DNA of 23,073 nt, taken from assembly GCA_035465695.1 (NCBI GenBank), contig DATIVR010000028.1, forward strand, positions 1-23,073, written 5' to 3'. A model generated the notes under the pieces. The model had not been told where the DNA came from. It saw nothing but the letters and a program-made list of their open reading frames with translations, and ran no database searches. Positions 21,321 through 23,073 of the stretch are shown here, in pieces. Made by a program: the position numbers and the translations under genes. Numbering within the stretch: position 1 is the stretch's first letter; every line of letters starts with the position of its first letter. Source of the stretch: DASUBN01 sp035465695 (lineage in GTDB: Bacteria > Pseudomonadota > Gammaproteobacteria > Natronospirales > REEB76).

Positions 21321-21967
21321 GTGCAATCCCAGGTGAAGGTGCCGAGCGAAGAACAGGTGATCTCGATGCGGTCCCCGGGACGCAGGGGACCCACGCCCGC
21401 CGGCGTGCCGGTGTAGATGAGATCGCCCGGCAGGAGTCGCCAGCGGCTGCTCAGGAACGCGATGACGGTGGCCACCGGGAACAGCATGTCGCGGGTGTTG
21501 CCGTGCTGCCGTACCTGACCGTTCACGGTGCAGAGCATCTCCAGGGCTTGCAGATCCAGGCCGGCGGAGGCCGTGAAACTGCCCAGTGCCGCCGCGTCGT
21601 CGAAGGCCTTGGCCAATTCCCACGGGTGGCCGGCCTGCTTGAGGCGGGCCTGTTCGTCCCGCAGCGTGAGGTCGAGGCCGAGGGTCGCACCGGCCACGTG
21701 GTCGAGGGCCGCAGACTCGGCGATGTTGCTGCCGCCCTTGCCCAACGCCACCACCAGTTCCATCTCGTGATGCACGGCGCCGACCCCCTTGGGCAGCATC
21801 AGGACGGTGCCCTTCACCAAGCTGGTGATGGGCTTCATGAAGATGATCGGCGTGGCACCCGCGGCGGGCATCACATTGCCAAGCTCCTTGGCATGCTCGG
21901 CATAATTGCGGCCGACGCAGAAGATCCGCTGGGGTTGGGGCAGGTTCGGCAGGCCGGCAAGCGACAT
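21317..21967 (-). CDS. Fumarylacetoacetate hydrolase (FAH) family protein
   Basis: This 216-residue enzyme has the FAH-family metal site, E68 and E70 in HHEMELVV and D99 in GLDLTLRD. It also has the N-terminal IFCVGRNYAEHAKE (15-28) and the C-terminal GDLIYTGTPAGVGPLRPGD (near 181-199). The compact form resembles the YcgM/FAHD1 group, which cleaves or decarboxylates acylpyruvates and oxaloacetate, rather than the full tyrosine-catabolic enzyme. The ATG at 21967 has GAGG nearby. Ninety-one bases separate it from the threonine aldolase upstream on the same strand, and its stop overlaps the start of the small gene downstream. The exact substrate is open. Confidence 0.9.
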   Translation of the reverse strand: MSLAGLPNLPQPQRIFCVGRNYAEHAKELGNVMPAAGATPIIFMKPITSLVKGTVLMLPKGVGAVHHEMELVVALGKGGSNIAESAALDHVAGATLGLDLTLRDEQARLKQAGHPWELAKAFDDAAALGSFTASAGLDLQALEMLCTVNGQVRQHGNTRDMLFPVATVIAFLSSRWRLLPGDLIYTGTPAGVGPLRPGDRIEITCSSLGTFTWDCT

Positions 21968-22058
21968 GGGAGCCTCGGATCGAGGTGGGTGACAGCTATT
22001 CTAAGCCCGCTACCGGGACCCGCCCGGCCGTCGGCAGAGCGGCGGCCCGAGAGGCTGC

Positions 22059-23066
22059 CTAACGGAAGAACGCCTTGAACGCGGAGACGATCTTCGGCAC
22101 GTCGTCCATCCCGATATCGAGATGGGTCACCAGCCTCAAGTTCGGATTTGCCAGGATGATGATGCCCTGCTCCCGCATGTGCTTCACCAGCGCATCCACC
22201 CGGGAAGGGTCGAGCGTGGCGAAGACCATGTTGGTCTGCACCTGCTTGGGATCGAGGCTCAGGCCCGGCAACCCGGCGAGCCCTTCCGCCAGTGCCTTGG
22301 CATTGGCGTGGTCCTCGGCCAGACGCTCCACGTGATGCTCCACCGCGTAGAGGCAGGCCGCGGCCAGTACCCCGGCCTGGCGCATGCCGCCGCCCAGCAT
22401 CTTGCGTACACGGTGGGCGCGATAGATGAAATCCTTCCGGCCGACCAGCACCGAGCCGACCGGAGAACCCAAACCCTTGGACAGGCACAGGGACACGCTG
22501 TCGAAGTGCCGGGTGATCTCCTTCACCGGGAGCTTGAGCTTCACGGCGGCGTTGAACACACGCGCGCCATCCAGGTGGAAAAGCAGACCCTTGTTGCGGG
22601 CGAAGCGCGAGGCTTCCTCTATATAAGAGAGCGGCAGCACCCGGCCGTTCTGGGTGTTCTCCACCACCAGCAGGCGGGTCTTGGCGAAGTGCGCGTCGTC
22701 GGGCTTGATGAGGGCAGCGACCTTCTTCAGGTCCAGGCTGCCATCGACTTCGTAATCCAGGGTCTGGGGCCAGAGGCTCCCCAGCACCGCAGCGCCGCCG
22801 GCCTCGTACTTATAGCTGTGGCCCAGGGAGCCGATGATGAACTCCTCGCCGCGGGCGCAGTGCGCCATCAGGGCCGCGAGGTTGGATTGGGTTCCCGACG
22901 GGAAGAAGAGACCGGCCTCGTGGCCGGTCATGGCGGCGAGCCGCGCCTGCAGCGCGTTGACCGTGGGGTCGTCGCCGAACACATCGTCCCCCACCTCCGC
23001 CACCGCCATGCGCTCTCGCATGGCGGCGGTGGGGCGGGTGACGGTATCGCTGCGCAGGTCGATCAT
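22059..23066 (-). CDS. ltaE: Low-specificity L-threonine aldolase
   Basis: This 335-residue PLP enzyme cleaves L-threonine and L-allo-threonine to glycine and acetaldehyde. The start MIDLRSDTVTRPT is diagnostic. PLP binds K197 in CLSKGLGSPVG (the same number as E. coli LtaE), D166 in HLDGAR contacts the ring nitrogen, and FPSGTQSN (55-62) holds the phosphate. RVRKMLGGGMRQAG is also conserved. Length matches the family (333 in E. coli). The ATG lies eight bases from the window end, so its ribosome binding site and promoter are not visible. It may be the first gene of a unit with the FAH-family gene. Confidence 0.95.
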   Translation of the reverse strand: MIDLRSDTVTRPTAAMRERMAVAEVGDDVFGDDPTVNALQARLAAMTGHEAGLFFPSGTQSNLAALMAHCARGEEFIIGSLGHSYKYEAGGAAVLGSLWPQTLDYEVDGSLDLKKVAALIKPDDAHFAKTRLLVVENTQNGRVLPLSYIEEASRFARNKGLLFHLDGARVFNAAVKLKLPVKEITRHFDSVSLCLSKGLGSPVGSVLVGRKDFIYRAHRVRKMLGGGMRQAGVLAAACLYAVEHHVERLAEDHANAKALAEGLAGLPGLSLDPKQVQTNMVFATLDPSRVDALVKHMREQGIIILANPNLRLVTHLDIGMDDVPKIVSAFKAFFR

Positions 23067-23073
23067 GCGCGGC

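Overview
The window is GC-rich chromosomal DNA of a gammaproteobacterium; the order cannot be fixed from this stretch. The divergent tesA / ybbA-ybbP arrangement is the one found in Escherichia coli and is the best lineage clue. Almost all of the sequence is coding, with many 1-4 base start/stop overlaps, lipoprotein and Sec signals, and an outer-membrane barrel ending in Phe. No phage, insertion sequence, CRISPR array, rRNA or tRNA was seen.

Layout. (1) 1-2510: the tail of an unidentified gene, an OsmC-family thiol peroxidase-like protein, a convergent class I glutamine amidotransferase, and a Nudix hydrolase followed by an outer-membrane protein. (2) 2560-9556: a minus-strand run tesA, an ICMT-like membrane methyltransferase and a YeiH-type transporter. 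It diverges from a coupled plus-strand run of ybbA, ybbP and a secreted cysteine-containing protein. The tesA and ybbA start codons overlap in one CATG. (3) 9564-12126: an accessory patch of cell-envelope genes. It holds a five-helix membrane protein, two paralogous lipoproteins, a secreted SnoaL-like protein, and a wrecked EamA/DMT transporter with an internal deletion plus a frameshift. (4) 12226-15393: a minus-strand run of a glycerate dehydrogenase-like enzyme, MAPEG protein, channel-like protein and second MAPEG protein, divergent from a PaiB-type FMN-binding protein, then a small exported protein. (5) 15474-17485: an alkylation-repair operon in which an Ada/AlkA fusion overlaps a separate O6-alkylguanine methyltransferase. 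(6) 17560-19916: a lysine-rich histone-like protein, then an operon of cysteine hydrolase, SIMPL-domain protein and PrcB-like lipoprotein closed by a strong intrinsic terminator. (7) 19951-20060: an intergenic repeat-like element with inverted ends. (8) 20070-23066: a deoxyhypusine-synthase-like enzyme, a small unknown protein, a fumarylacetoacetase-family hydrolase and a threonine aldolase.

Most of the window is ordinary housekeeping and accessory metabolism. I do not see a clear new defence or biosynthetic system. The points most worth following up are the palindromic intergenic element, the tandem lipoprotein paralogs next to a decaying transporter, the channel-like protein between two MAPEG genes, the secreted protein coupled to ybbAP, and the bacterial deoxyhypusine-synthase homolog.
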